Assembly: GCF_014192475.1 (NCBI RefSeq)
Contig: NZ_JACHXZ010000001.1
Span: 62,001 to 126,000, forward strand
Source: Simiduia aestuariiviva
Lineage (GTDB): Bacteria; Pseudomonadota; Gammaproteobacteria; Pseudomonadales; Cellvibrionaceae
Direction of reading: 5' to 3'
DNA: 64,000 bases
The notes under the pieces: model-generated
What the model was told of the DNA's origin: nothing
The model's database searches: none
The model's input: only the letters and a program-made list of their open reading frames with translations
Translations under genes and position numbers: made by a program
Part shown: positions 6,942 to 15,966 of the stretch, piece after piece
Layout of the letters: each line of letters opens with the position of its first letter
Numbering within the stretch: position 1 is the stretch's first letter

Positions 6942-9130
6942 AGGGAGCGGCCGATGGAGAAGTAGACGGACTGCTGGTCGGCGGAATTATAGCCGTAGCT
7001 CAAGAGCACCGGCCCGAGTGCTGAGTCCATGGCCACGCCCAAGCTGCCGGCGGTAACTTCGCCCATGTCAAAGGGGATGATGCTGCCGGGATTATTCCAC
7101 GCGCGCCCGTATTCGAGCGATACCACAAAGTAGTAGCGGGTGTCGAACACCAGCAGCGGCGAATTTAATAATCGCAAATAAAAGAGCGCGCCCAGGTCGT
7201 GATTTTGCGTGACTATGCTACTTTCTGGCATGCCCGAAATGCGCCCAAAACCCCCGAGAAAATAATTGCTAGACGGCAGTGCATTGGCGCCGTTGGCGCG
7301 CACACTTTGCGCGCGCGCGATGAATGTATTTTTGCCAACGGTATGGGCGTGTGACAAAAACGCTTCCGTTTCAAAGTAGTCGGCGTGCTCGAATTCCTGA
7401 TCGTAGTATTTCCGGTAGGCCAAATTGACGCGGCTGCCCTGCGTAGGGAAGTAGATGTTGTCTTCGCTGTCGTACTGCAACACCACATCGGTGAAATATT
7501 GTTGATAGCTGCTGTGCTCGGTGTCGGAAACGCCCGCTGTGACATTCAAGCGGCCATCGGCGGCGCCGAGGTTTACGCTGATATCGGTAAATTGATTAAA
7601 TTGATAGCCACCGGAAAGGGTGCCGGTAATGCGGCGATCGCGCACTAACAAACGCTGGGCATCAAGTCCGTTATCGTAAACAGGAATGTCGCGCGCCAAA
7701 TATTCCACGCTCGGTTTTAGATAAACCGGTGACTGATAATTCATCGGTAAGAAAAATTCTGACGATAGGCGAATATCATTGCCCAGTTGGATTTGGCTAA
7801 ACCATTCGGCGCCGTAATCGGTGATGCCCGTCTGGTTATAGGCCAGCGCAATGTTGTAATAGTTGTCGCCAGTGAAGTTATCGCTGGCATTGAAGCCAAA
7901 GCGAATAAAACCCTTGTGGCGCGTGTCGCCTTCCATGACGAGGTGCAACTGCTTGCCCGGCCCGTCACTCAAGAGTTGATAGGTGATGGAGTTGAAGTAG
8001 TCGAGGCCGTAGAGCGTATTGATATTTTGCTCTAAGGTAGCGCGATCAAACGGCGCACCCACTTGTTGTTGAATGTACGACAACAGCGCTTGATCGTTGA
8101 GGTAGCTGTCGTTGGTCAAGCTGATGCCGGTGATGAGTGGCGCGGGATCAACGTCGATACTCGGTGTGGGTGCGGCGCGCCCACCGGCCAAACTGGCGAG
8201 GTGTTCGCGCGCGCCCATGGCAGCTTGATAGCCCAATTCAATGGCGTCCACTGCGCGGGTAAAATCCAGCGAGGTAATGTCCTGCAGGTCGGGTTGTAGC
8301 AGGCGATCATCGCGGGTTAGCTTGGCTATTTGCTCCTTGACGTTTTTGATGGTGAGAAAGGTGGTGACTTGATTAGAGATGGCAAACACGTTGCCCAAAT
8401 CTTCAGCGGCACTTAAGGGCGAACCGATATCCACGGCAATGATACGCTCGGCGCCGAGTGCGCGCGCCACATCCACCGGCATGTTATTGGCCATGCCGCC
8501 GTCGGCCAGGAGCCGGCCCTGCAAGTGCGAGGGCGTGAGCATGCCGGGGATCGACATGCTGGCGCGAATGGCTTGCGCTAATGAGCCTTCGGCGAGCACC
8601 ACCTGCTGACCCGTTTCTAAGTCGGTGGCGATGGCGCGAAACGGAATGGGCAGTTCATCGAAATGTTTGATGTCGTTGGTGTGGCGAAAAATATCTTGCA
8701 ACACCAAGTCGAGATTCTGGCCGTCGAGTACGCCCGCGGGCAACCGAATTTCACCATTCACAACCGTCAGTTTTGTGCGTAAAAGGTGGCGTCGATCGTC
8801 CTGTTTGCGCCTGAAGGTGAGGTCTTGTCGGGGCGGCGTATCGGTGAGTGCGTGCCCCCAATCGAGCTCGGTACCCAGCGCCTCGATTTGTTCAATGCTG
8901 TAGCCGCTGGCGTACATGGCGCCGATGATAGCCCCCATGCTGGTGCCCGTGACGATATCCACTTCGATACCCTGTTCCTCAAGCGCCCGCAGCACTCCGA
9001 TGTGGGCGAGCCCGCGCGCGGCGCCGCCGCTGAGAACCAAGCCTATGCGTTTGCCGTCGGCATCTTTGGCGTGTGCGGGCAGGCACAGCGCGGCGCTCGC
9101 GAGCAGTGCGAGAATTGTGCGTAACAACAT
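6938..9130 (-). CDS. PlpD-type patatin phospholipase with POTRA and outer-membrane barrel
   Basis: A 730-residue protein with a signal peptide (cleaved near PAHA). The patatin domain (about 25-310) has the oxyanion motif GGAARGLAHIG, the nucleophile motif GTSMG and the catalytic Asp in LADGGMANN. A POTRA-like segment (about 330-390; ITGISLTNDSYLN ... TLYGLDYFNSITY) is followed by a roughly 330-residue beta-barrel of the BamA/Omp85 type. This is the type Vd secretion architecture: the barrel should sit in the outer membrane and expose or release the lipase. The Ser-Asp dyad is intact. Substrate is probably phospholipid. It lies 3 bp from ubiD and may be co-transcribed with it. Confidence 0.88.
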   Translation of the reverse strand: MLLRTILALLASAALCLPAHAKDADGKRIGLVLSGGAARGLAHIGVLRALEEQGIEVDIVTGTSMGAIIGAMYASGYSIEQIEALGTELDWGHALTDTPPRQDLTFRRKQDDRRHLLRTKLTVVNGEIRLPAGVLDGQNLDLVLQDIFRHTNDIKHFDELPIPFRAIATDLETGQQVVLAEGSLAQAIRASMSIPGMLTPSHLQGRLLADGGMANNMPVDVARALGAERIIAVDIGSPLSAAEDLGNVFAISNQVTTFLTIKNVKEQIAKLTRDDRLLQPDLQDITSLDFTRAVDAIELGYQAAMGAREHLASLAGGRAAPTPSIDVDPAPLITGISLTNDSYLNDQALLSYIQQQVGAPFDRATLEQNINTLYGLDYFNSITYQLLSDGPGKQLHLVMEGDTRHKGFIRFGFNASDNFTGDNYYNIALAYNQTGITDYGAEWFSQIQLGNDIRLSSEFFLPMNYQSPVYLKPSVEYLARDIPVYDNGLDAQRLLVRDRRITGTLSGGYQFNQFTDISVNLGAADGRLNVTAGVSDTEHSSYQQYFTDVVLQYDSEDNIYFPTQGSRVNLAYRKYYDQEFEHADYFETEAFLSHAHTVGKNTFIARAQSVRANGANALPSSNYFLGGFGRISGMPESSIVTQNHDLGALFYLRLLNSPLLVFDTRYYFVVSLEYGRAWNNPGSIIPFDMGEVTAGSLGVAMDSALGPVLLSYGYNSADQQSVYFSIGRSL

Positions 9131-9133
9131 GAA

Positions 9134-10609
9134 TTAATCCTTCAGGGGTATGCCCAAGTCCGACCAAATGTCGTCGATTTTTTTGACCACGGCGGGATCG
9201 CGGCTAATGGGTTCACCCCACTCTCGATCCGTTTCACCGGGCCACTTGTTGGTGGCATCCATGCCCATCTTTGATCCCAACCCCGACACGGGCGAGGCAA
9301 AGTCTAAATAATCGATGGGCGTGTTTTCCACCAGCGTGGTGTCGCGGGCTGGGTCCATGCGCGTGGTGATGGCCCAGATCACGTCGTTCCAATCGCGGGC
9401 GTTGACGTCGTCGTCGGTCACTATCACAAATTTTGTGTACATAAATTGCCGCAAAAACGACCAGACCGCCATCATCACGCGCTTGGCGTGACCGGCGTAT
9501 TGCTTCTTGATGGTGACGATGGCCAAGCGATAGGAGCAGCCTTCGGGTGGCAAATAGAAGTCCACAATTTCCGGAAACTGTTTTTGCAAAATGGGCACAA
9601 ACACTTCGTTCAATGCCTCGCCAAGCACGGCCGGTTCATCTGGCGGGCGGCCTGTGTAGGTGGAGTGATAGATGGCGTCTCGACGCTGACAGATGCGCTC
9701 AACGGTGAATACGGGAAAGCGATCCACCTCATTGTAGTAGCCGGTGTGATCGCCAAAGGGGCCTTCGTCGGCCAGCTCGGTGGGATCAATGGTGCCCTCT
9801 AAAATAATTTCGGCGCTCGCGGGTACTTGCAGATCGCTGAGCTCGGCATCCACCACCTGGGTCTTTTCGCCGCGCAATAAACCGGCAAAGGCGTATTCAG
9901 ACAAGGTGTCGGGCACCGGCGTCACAGCCCCCAAAATGGTGGCTGGGTCTGCACCCAAGGCCACGGCTACGGGAAATTTTTTGCCGGGGTTGGCCTTGCA
10001 CCACTCGCGAAAATCAAGCGCGCCACCGCGGTGGGAAAGCCAGCGCATAATGAGTTTATTTTTGCCGATCAACTGCATGCGATAGATGCCGAGATTTTGT
10101 CGCGTTTTATGTGGGCCGCGGGTAATGACGAGCGGCCAGGTAACCAGAGGCGCGGCATCGCCAGGCCAGCAGGTTTGAATCGGCAGTTGATACAGGTCGA
10201 CGTCGGCGCCTGTGGCCACCTGTTGCTGCCAGGCGGCTTTGCCCACCACCTTGGGTGACATGTGGAGTACTTGCTTAAAGATGGGCAGCTTTTCCCACGC
10301 GTCTTTAAAGCCCTGTGGTGGCTCGGGTTCTTTCAGGTAGGCCAACATTTTGCCCACTTCGCGCAGCTGCTGCACGCTCTCTTCACCCATGCCCAAGGCC
10401 ACGCGCTCGGGCGTGCCAAACAGGTTGGCCAGCACCGGCATGTCATAGCCCACGGGATTTTCAAATAAAATGGCTGGGCCACCGGCACGCAGGGTGCGGT
10501 CGCAAATCTCAGTCATTTCAAGTTTGGGGTCCACAGGGTGGCTGACGCGCACCAGCAGGCCGCGTGTTTCCAGTTGCTGAATAAAATCGCGTAAGTCGGA
10601 GTATTTCAA
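9134..10609 (-). CDS. ubiD: UbiD, 3-octaprenyl-4-hydroxybenzoate carboxy-lyase
   Basis: A 491-residue cytoplasmic decarboxylase of ubiquinone biosynthesis that depends on the prenylated FMN made by UbiX. Full length for the family, starting [14 protein letters not shown] and with the conserved [13 protein letters not shown] segment carrying the acidic active-site residues. The start codon is TTG (complement of 10607-10609). The only Shine-Dalgarno-like sequence (GAGG) sits in the 3' arm of a perfect hairpin at 10612-10638, which suggests control of translation. The next gene upstream on the same strand is the MscS channel, and patatin follows 3 bp downstream. Confidence 0.95.
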   Translation of the reverse strand: MKYSDLRDFIQQLETRGLLVRVSHPVDPKLEMTEICDRTLRAGGPAILFENPVGYDMPVLANLFGTPERVALGMGEESVQQLREVGKMLAYLKEPEPPQGFKDAWEKLPIFKQVLHMSPKVVGKAAWQQQVATGADVDLYQLPIQTCWPGDAAPLVTWPLVITRGPHKTRQNLGIYRMQLIGKNKLIMRWLSHRGGALDFREWCKANPGKKFPVAVALGADPATILGAVTPVPDTLSEYAFAGLLRGEKTQVVDAELSDLQVPASAEIILEGTIDPTELADEGPFGDHTGYYNEVDRFPVFTVERICQRRDAIYHSTYTGRPPDEPAVLGEALNEVFVPILQKQFPEIVDFYLPPEGCSYRLAIVTIKKQYAGHAKRVMMAVWSFLRQFMYTKFVIVTDDDVNARDWNDVIWAITTRMDPARDTTLVENTPIDYLDFASPVSGLGSKMGMDATNKWPGETDREWGEPISRDPAVVKKIDDIWSDLGIPLKD

Positions 10610-10611
10610 AA

Positions 10612-10638
10612 GTATTGCCCTCTCACAGAGGGCAATAC
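10612..10638 (-). promoter_or_regulatory. Perfect 12-bp hairpin: terminator and/or SD-sequestering element for ubiD
   Basis: On the minus strand GTATTGCCCTCT, loop GTG, then AGAGGGCAATAC form an uninterrupted 12-bp stem followed by TTTT. The GAGG in the 3' arm is the only SD-like site for the TTG start of ubiD, 8-9 bases away, and the T-run leads straight into that start codon. It can therefore both end mscS transcripts and block ribosome access to ubiD. Confidence 0.75.
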
Positions 10639-10659
10639 CTTAGCACAAGCGAGAGGCGG

Positions 10660-11475
10660 TTAAGAGGCCTGGTGCAGGTGCACATCGCGCTGCGGAAAGG
10701 GAATGGAAATGCCGTTGGCATCGAAGGATTTTTTAATGTGTTCGTGCATGTAATAAAACACCGGCCAGTAGTTATCGGTACTGGTCCAGACCCGCACATT
10801 GAAATTGACCGAGCTGTCGGCCAGGGCCGAAATGGCAATCAGCGGTTCGCGCCCCTCTTCATCCTTGATAATCATGTCATTGCCGGCGATGACCTGATGG
10901 ATGGCGTCGCGGGCTTTGTCGATGCTGTCGCCATAGCCGATGCCAAACACCATGTCGACCCGGCGGTGCGATTGGGCTGAGTAATTAATGATGTTGCCGT
11001 TGGCCAGTGGGCCATTGGGGACAAAGATGAGTTTGTTGTCGCCAGTGACGATGCGGGTGGTAAAAATTTGAATGTCTTTGACCTTGCCTAAGATGCCCTG
11101 CGCCTCGATGACATCGCCTGCTTTAAAAGGTTTAAACAGTAAAATCAACACGCCACCGGCGAAATTGGACAGGCTGCCCTGCAGTGCCAAGCCCACTGCC
11201 AAGCCAGCCGCACCGAGCACCGCGACAAAGGAGGTGGTCTGCACGCCGATCATGGATGCCACGCTGATAATCAGCATGACTTTCAAAATTGAGCCGATCA
11301 GGCTGCCTAAAAACTTTCGCAGCGTAACCTCGGTATTACTTTTTTCGAGGCCTTTGTCGAGCACGCTCACCAGTACGCCAATCAGTTTCCAGCCAATCCA
11401 GAGTACCAATAGCGCCAACAGAGCCTTGGGGCCATAGGTGACTGCGACGCTTTCAAGTTTACTCATCCAATCCAT
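10660..11475 (-). CDS. mscS: Small-conductance mechanosensitive channel, MscS family
   Basis: A 271-residue inner-membrane channel that opens on hypo-osmotic shock; the length is close to E. coli MscS (286). There are three N-terminal membrane segments, the third being the glycine/alanine-rich pore helix (AVLGAAGLAVGLALQGSLSN). The beta domain follows with FKPFKAGDVIEAQG and VPNGPLANGNIINYS, then a short alpha/beta C-terminal domain. The start is supported by AAAGGAG seven bases upstream. The gene follows rho on the same strand, but the rho terminator lies between them. Confidence 0.9.
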   Translation of the reverse strand: MDWMSKLESVAVTYGPKALLALLVLWIGWKLIGVLVSVLDKGLEKSNTEVTLRKFLGSLIGSILKVMLIISVASMIGVQTTSFVAVLGAAGLAVGLALQGSLSNFAGGVLILLFKPFKAGDVIEAQGILGKVKDIQIFTTRIVTGDNKLIFVPNGPLANGNIINYSAQSHRRVDMVFGIGYGDSIDKARDAIHQVIAGNDMIIKDEEGREPLIAISALADSSVNFNVRVWTSTDNYWPVFYYMHEHIKKSFDANGISIPFPQRDVHLHQAS

Positions 11476-11510
11476 CGTTAGCTCCTTTCATCGGGGTGAA
11501 AAACTGTCCA

Positions 11511-11541
11511 AAAAAACAAAGCCCGCGGTTGCGGGCTTTTT
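11511..11541 (-). terminator. Intrinsic terminator of rho
   Basis: AAAGCCCGC (11518-11526) pairs with GCGGGCTTT (11531-11539) around GGTT. Read on the minus strand the stem is followed by a T-rich tract (TTTGTTTTTT). It begins just after the rho stop codon. Confidence 0.85.
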
Positions 11542-11542
11542 G

Positions 11543-12802
11543 TTACTTGCGTTTCATTGACATGAAGAACTCGTCATTAGACTTAAAGCCTTTGAGCTTG
11601 TCGGTCATAAATTCGGTGGCGCTCAGATCTTCCATATCGTGCAATAGCTTGCGCAAAATCCACACGCGCTGCATTTCGTCTTCTTTCATCAGCAGGTCTT
11701 CGCGGCGGGTACCGGAGCGGCGAATGTTGATGGCCGGGTAGACCCGCTTTTCGGCAATCTTGCGATCTAGGTGCAACTCTTGGTTGCCGGTGCCTTTAAA
11801 TTCTTCGTAGATGACTTCATCCATTTTTGAGCCGGTATCGACCAGCGTGGTGGCGACGATTGTCAGGCTGCCGCCCTCTTCGATGTTGCGCGCTGCACCA
11901 AAGAAACGCTTGGGTTTTTCCAGTGCGTGGGCATCGACACCGCCGGTCAGTACTTTGCCGGAGGATGGGATGACGGTGTTGTAGGCGCGCGCTAGACGGG
12001 TAATGGAGTCCAGCAGAATGATCACGTCTTTCTTGTGCTCTACGAGGCGCTTGGCTTTTTCGATCACCATTTCGGCCACTTGAACGTGGCGGGCTGGGGG
12101 TTCATCGAAGGTTGAGGCCACCACTTCGCCGCGCACGCTGCGCTGCATTTCGGTCACTTCCTCTGGGCGCTCGTCAATCAGCAGGACGATCAGGTGGCAC
12201 TCTGGGTTGTTGCGTGTAATGGCCTGTGCGATGTTCTGCATCATGATGGTCTTACCGGCTTTCGGCGGTGCTACGATCAAGCCGCGCTGGCCTTTGCCGA
12301 TGGGGGCAATCAAATCGATGATGCGACCGGTGAGATCTTCGGTGGAGCCATTGCCCGCTTCCAGCACTAAGCGCTCGTTGGGAAACAGAGGCGTCAAATT
12401 TTCGAACAGAATCTTATTGCGCGAGTTTTCGGGCTTGTCGAAGTTGATGTCGTTGACTTTCAAGAGTGCGAAATAGCGCTCACCTTCTTTGGGCGGGCGG
12501 ATTTTACCGGAGACGCTATCGCCGGTGCGCAAGTTAAAGCGGCGAATTTGGCTGGGTGATACGTAGATATCATCGGGCCCGGCTAAATAGGAGCTGTCTG
12601 ACGAACGCAAAAAACCGAATCCATCTTGCAAAATTTCTAACACGCCGTCGCCGTAGATATCTTCGCCGCTTTTGGCGTGGCGTTTAAGGATGTTGAAAAT
12701 AATGTCTTGTTTGCGTGAACGCGCCAGATTTTCGAGGCCCATGCCTTTGGCGATTTCTAGCAACTCTTCGATGGGTTTTGTTTTAAGGTCGGTAAGATTC
12801 AT
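11543..12802 (-). CDS. rho: Transcription termination factor Rho
   Basis: The 419-residue hexameric RNA helicase that ends transcription of untranslated RNA; its length equals that of the E. coli protein. The N-terminal domain starts [18 protein letters not shown] and has the RNA-binding cold-shock fold with DGFGFLRS and [10 protein letters not shown]. The motor domain carries the P-loop (APPKAGKT), Walker B ([14 protein letters not shown]), the Q-loop/R-loop region ([12 protein letters not shown]) and the arginine finger region ([11 protein letters not shown]). It lies downstream of trxA on the same strand, as in many gammaproteobacteria, but a terminator and a 460-bp leader separate them. 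Confidence 0.98.
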   Translation of the reverse strand: MNLTDLKTKPIEELLEIAKGMGLENLARSRKQDIIFNILKRHAKSGEDIYGDGVLEILQDGFGFLRSSDSSYLAGPDDIYVSPSQIRRFNLRTGDSVSGKIRPPKEGERYFALLKVNDINFDKPENSRNKILFENLTPLFPNERLVLEAGNGSTEDLTGRIIDLIAPIGKGQRGLIVAPPKAGKTIMMQNIAQAITRNNPECHLIVLLIDERPEEVTEMQRSVRGEVVASTFDEPPARHVQVAEMVIEKAKRLVEHKKDVIILLDSITRLARAYNTVIPSSGKVLTGGVDAHALEKPKRFFGAARNIEEGGSLTIVATTLVDTGSKMDEVIYEEFKGTGNQELHLDRKIAEKRVYPAINIRRSGTRREDLLMKEDEMQRVWILRKLLHDMEDLSATEFMTDKLKGFKSNDEFFMSMKRK

Positions 12803-13226
12803 AAGAAAGTGCTTTATGGGGGATAAGGGAAGCCGTTACCGCAAGTTGTGCGCGGCGGGAGGCTTTTGCTTTAAAAAAGAAGTTAAAAAAATATTCAATA
12901 TAAAACAGCTGGCTGAATTAATCGGGAGTGACTCTTTGTTTTATTAACAGTTTGTTTTATTTACAAATGTTTAATCGGTTTTCGATTTGTTATTCGTCCG
13001 GCTGTCGTCAGTCAGGTTGTAGCCAATGATCAGACGGTGTGCTGGAGCAATAGGCGGTGCGCGTTCGGGGGTAGGCGCAAATGCCAATAATCTGTAGCTG
13101 TCCCAGGGTAGTTCCGAGCGGTTTTGTGGCCGGATGGGCCCTTTGTTCTTACGTAGCGATCGGGGGAAGGTACAGACGGGATACTCAAAGTTGGGCTGAG
13201 TATAAACGCATATTTCCAATAGTGCA
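12803..13226 (-). promoter_or_regulatory. rho 5' leader region
   Basis: About 420 bases between the trxA terminator and rho hold no convincing gene. Two overlapping minus-strand ORFs (12971-13219, 13030-13227) lack recognisable domains; one may be a leader peptide but I cannot support either. The last 130 bases before rho are very AT-rich. Rho is commonly autoregulated through a long untranslated leader, and that is the likely role. Confidence 0.45.
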
Positions 13227-13257
13227 AAAACTGAGCGCCGCTTTTTTAAGCGGCGCT
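13226..13257 (-). terminator. Intrinsic terminator of trxA
   Basis: AGCGCCGCTT (13234-13243) and AAGCGGCGCT (13248-13257) form a 10-bp stem with a TTTT loop. On the minus strand the stem is followed by CAGTTTTTGC. It lies 8 bp past the trxA stop codon. Confidence 0.85.
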
Positions 13258-13264
13258 ACAGGGA

Positions 13265-13591
13265 TTACAGTGCAGAGTTGATGAACTCGACCAGCTGAGA
13301 CTTAGACAGGGCGCCCACTTTCATGGAGTCCATCTGACCGTCTTTGAAGATCATCAGCGTGGGGATGCCACGAATGTTGAACTTGGCTGGGGTTTCTTTG
13401 TTGGCATCAACGTCCATTTTGGCAATGGTGATCTTGCCGGCTAGCTCGCCAGCCAGTTCGTCCAGTACCGGGGCAATCATCTTGCACGGGCCGCACCAGG
13501 CTGCCCAAAAGTCCACCAGAACTGGGCCTTCAGCCTTGAGTACGTCAGCTTCAAAGCTAGCGTCGGATACGTGAACGATAGCGTCACTCAT
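13265..13591 (-). CDS. trxA: Thioredoxin 1
   Basis: A 108-residue cytoplasmic disulphide reductase with the active site WCGPCK in [14 protein letters not shown], followed by the conserved cis-Pro region [10 protein letters not shown]. The start at MSDAIVHV is chosen over the upstream reading because GGAGAT lies just before it and it matches the family's usual N-terminus. Reduced by thioredoxin reductase and used by ribonucleotide reductase and other partners. It has its own terminator; ppk1 lies upstream on the same strand. Confidence 0.97.
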   Translation of the reverse strand: MSDAIVHVSDASFEADVLKAEGPVLVDFWAAWCGPCKMIAPVLDELAGELAGKITIAKMDVDANKETPAKFNIRGIPTLMIFKDGQMDSMKVGALSKSQLVEFINSAL

Positions 13592-13748
13592 TGGGAAATC
13601 TCCGTTGGTTCTAAGGTCGTACACCGAGTCATTAAGCCGAGCATCATAAAGTCAGAGCGTAGTCCGTACAAGCTGGCTTTTCCGTTTCGACCGAGTATTT
13701 GCGGTAAGAGCAGAGATAATGGGGTCAAAATCGGGTATTTAAAGGGCT

Positions 13749-15824
13749 TTATTTTGTCAGCTCGCTCAGCAGGTACTGCTGGGCTGAGGGTTGCTGCTCG
13801 CCCTCTGCGGCCTGCAGGCGAATGTACGAGCCGTCGGTGGCTAGCTGCCAGCCTTGGTGGTTGTCGGCGACGTAGCTATTGAGGTCGGCCATCAAGCGCC
13901 GCACCAGGGCAGGCTCTTCGACGGGGAAGCAAACCTCCACGCGCCGATTTAAGTTGCGCTCCATTAAATCGGCGCTGCCACAATAGAGGCCGGGCTGACT
14001 GTTGGCGAAATAAAACACCCGGCTGTGTTCCAGAAAGCGACCCACCACCGAGGTGACACGTATGTTATCTGAGACGCCAGCGACGCCGGGCCGCAGGCAG
14101 CACATGCCGCGAATGATGAGGTCTACCTGAACGCCAGCCTGGGAGGCGCGGTACAGGCTTTGAATCACCTTGGGCTCGGTCAGGCCGTTGCACTTAATGA
14201 TGATGCGCCCCTCGCCGCCCGCTTCGACGGCTTTGATTTCGGCATCGATCATGCGCAGCAGTTGGCGCTTGAGGGTAAAGGGGGCATTCAGCAATTTTTG
14301 TGGGCGCTCGGTTTTGCCCATGCCGGTGAGCTGTTGAAAGATGATGTGCACATCGGCACCTAACACCTCGTCGGCAGACATCAGCGAATAGTCGGTATAC
14401 AAGCGGGCGTTGCCGCTGTGGTAGTTGCCTGAGCCCAGGTGCACGTAGCGGCGCAGCTTGCCGTTTTCGCGCCGCACGATGAGGATCATTTTGGCGTGGG
14501 TTTTATAGCCCACGACGCCGTACACCACCACCGCGCCCGCCTCTTGCAAGCGACTCGCCAGTTCGAGGTTTTCCTCTTCGTCAAAGCGCGCGCGCAATTC
14601 CACCACGGCGGTGACTTCTTTTCCGTTGCGTGCGGCTTCCAGCAGGGCGTCCACGATGGGCGAGCTAGAGCCGGTGCGGTACAGGGTTTGTTTAATGGCC
14701 AGCACGTCGGGATCTTTGGCGGCTTGGCTCAGCAGCTCCACCACCGGCGTGAACGATTCAAAGGGGTGGTGCAACAGTTGATCGCGGTGGGCGATGGCTT
14801 GAAAGATGTTGTCTTTGCGCGTTAACCCCTTGGGAATGGTTTGCACGAACGGCGTGTACTGCAGATCGGGCCGGTTGAGTTCTTTTTCGGCATCCATCAA
14901 GCGCTTAAAATTCACCGGCCCGTTGACCAAATACAGCTCTTGCTGGCTGAGCCCGGTTTCGCGCAACAGGAAGTGAATCAGTGGCTCGGGGCAGTCGTCG
15001 ACCACCTCCAATCGCACCGCGTTACCAAAGCGGCGCGAGTGAAGTTCACCGCGCAATGCGCGCGCCAGGTCGGCCACGCCTTCGGTGTCAAAATCCAGGT
15101 CGGCATTGCGGGTGATGCGAAACTGATAACAGCCCTTGATGGTCATGCCGGCAAACAGCTTGTCGGCATTGGCGTGAATGATGCTCGATAGAAACACGAA
15201 ATTATCGCCGCCCTCCACCAGCTCGTCCGGAATTTTCAAGATGCGTGGTAGGGATCGGGGGGCGGGCACAACGGCCAGCCCCGTCTCGCGACCAAAGGCG
15301 TCCTGTCCTTCCAGCGACACAATAAAATTCAGGCTTTTGTTCACCAGCCGTGGAAACGGGTGGGCGGGATCGAGGCCGATAGGGCTGATGATGGGCAACA
15401 CATCGGACTCAAAAAATGCATTGGCCCAGTCACTCTGGGCCTCGGTCCATTGGCTGCGAGGGATAAAGTGAATATGCTCTTCTGCCAGTGCGGGCAGTAT
15501 GACGTCGTTCAAAATGCGGTATTGTTCGTCCACCAGCTCGTGGCACTGTTGGCTGATGGCGGCCAAGACTTCCTGCGGACTGGAGCCGTCTAGCTCGGTG
15601 ATTTCACGTTCCATGGCGATGCGTTGGCGCAGGCCTGCCACGCGGATTTCAAAAAATTCGTCAAGGTTGGCGGAGCAGATGAGCAGGAATTTCAGCCGCT
15701 CTAACAGCGGGTGCGAGGTATCTAATGCTTGGTCTAGCACTCGTCGATTAAAATGTAAGTGGCTCAGCTCACGGTTGAGGTAATAGCTGGGATTGTCCAG
15801 AAATTCACAGACCAAATCGTTCAT
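13749..15824 (-). CDS. ppk1: Polyphosphate kinase 1
   Basis: A 691-residue enzyme that reversibly polymerises the gamma-phosphate of ATP into polyphosphate. The start MNDLVCEF is chosen because the family begins just before the YLNRELSHLHFNRRVL motif; the longer reading adds 40 unrelated residues. The PPK middle domain and two C-terminal phospholipase-D-like domains are present. The phosphorylated-histidine segment is HLGSGNYHSGNARLYTDYS, and RFDEEENL and KTHAKM are further conserved parts. It is transcribed divergently from the TVP38-reductase gene at 15967. No ppx gene is adjacent. Confidence 0.96.
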   Translation of the reverse strand: MNDLVCEFLDNPSYYLNRELSHLHFNRRVLDQALDTSHPLLERLKFLLICSANLDEFFEIRVAGLRQRIAMEREITELDGSSPQEVLAAISQQCHELVDEQYRILNDVILPALAEEHIHFIPRSQWTEAQSDWANAFFESDVLPIISPIGLDPAHPFPRLVNKSLNFIVSLEGQDAFGRETGLAVVPAPRSLPRILKIPDELVEGGDNFVFLSSIIHANADKLFAGMTIKGCYQFRITRNADLDFDTEGVADLARALRGELHSRRFGNAVRLEVVDDCPEPLIHFLLRETGLSQQELYLVNGPVNFKRLMDAEKELNRPDLQYTPFVQTIPKGLTRKDNIFQAIAHRDQLLHHPFESFTPVVELLSQAAKDPDVLAIKQTLYRTGSSSPIVDALLEAARNGKEVTAVVELRARFDEEENLELASRLQEAGAVVVYGVVGYKTHAKMILIVRRENGKLRRYVHLGSGNYHSGNARLYTDYSLMSADEVLGADVHIIFQQLTGMGKTERPQKLLNAPFTLKRQLLRMIDAEIKAVEAGGEGRIIIKCNGLTEPKVIQSLYRASQAGVQVDLIIRGMCCLRPGVAGVSDNIRVTSVVGRFLEHSRVFYFANSQPGLYCGSADLMERNLNRRVEVCFPVEEPALVRRLMADLNSYVADNHQGWQLATDGSYIRLQAAEGEQQPSAQQYLLSELTK

Positions 15825-15966
15825 GAGGTACCAAGGCTTGCTAGGGTGTGTGGGCGGCACGCGCCAATCTTGTGGGGGCTGATCCAACAGCGCCTGTAAC
15901 AAGTATAGTGAACCGGCGTCAAAACAGCCGCATCCTACACCCACCTAAAAGAAATTGTGTATTCCT

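Noticed and set aside
15825-15944. N-terminal extension of ppk1
   Set aside because: The extra 40 residues are not PPK-like; the protein family begins near the internal ATG at 15824.
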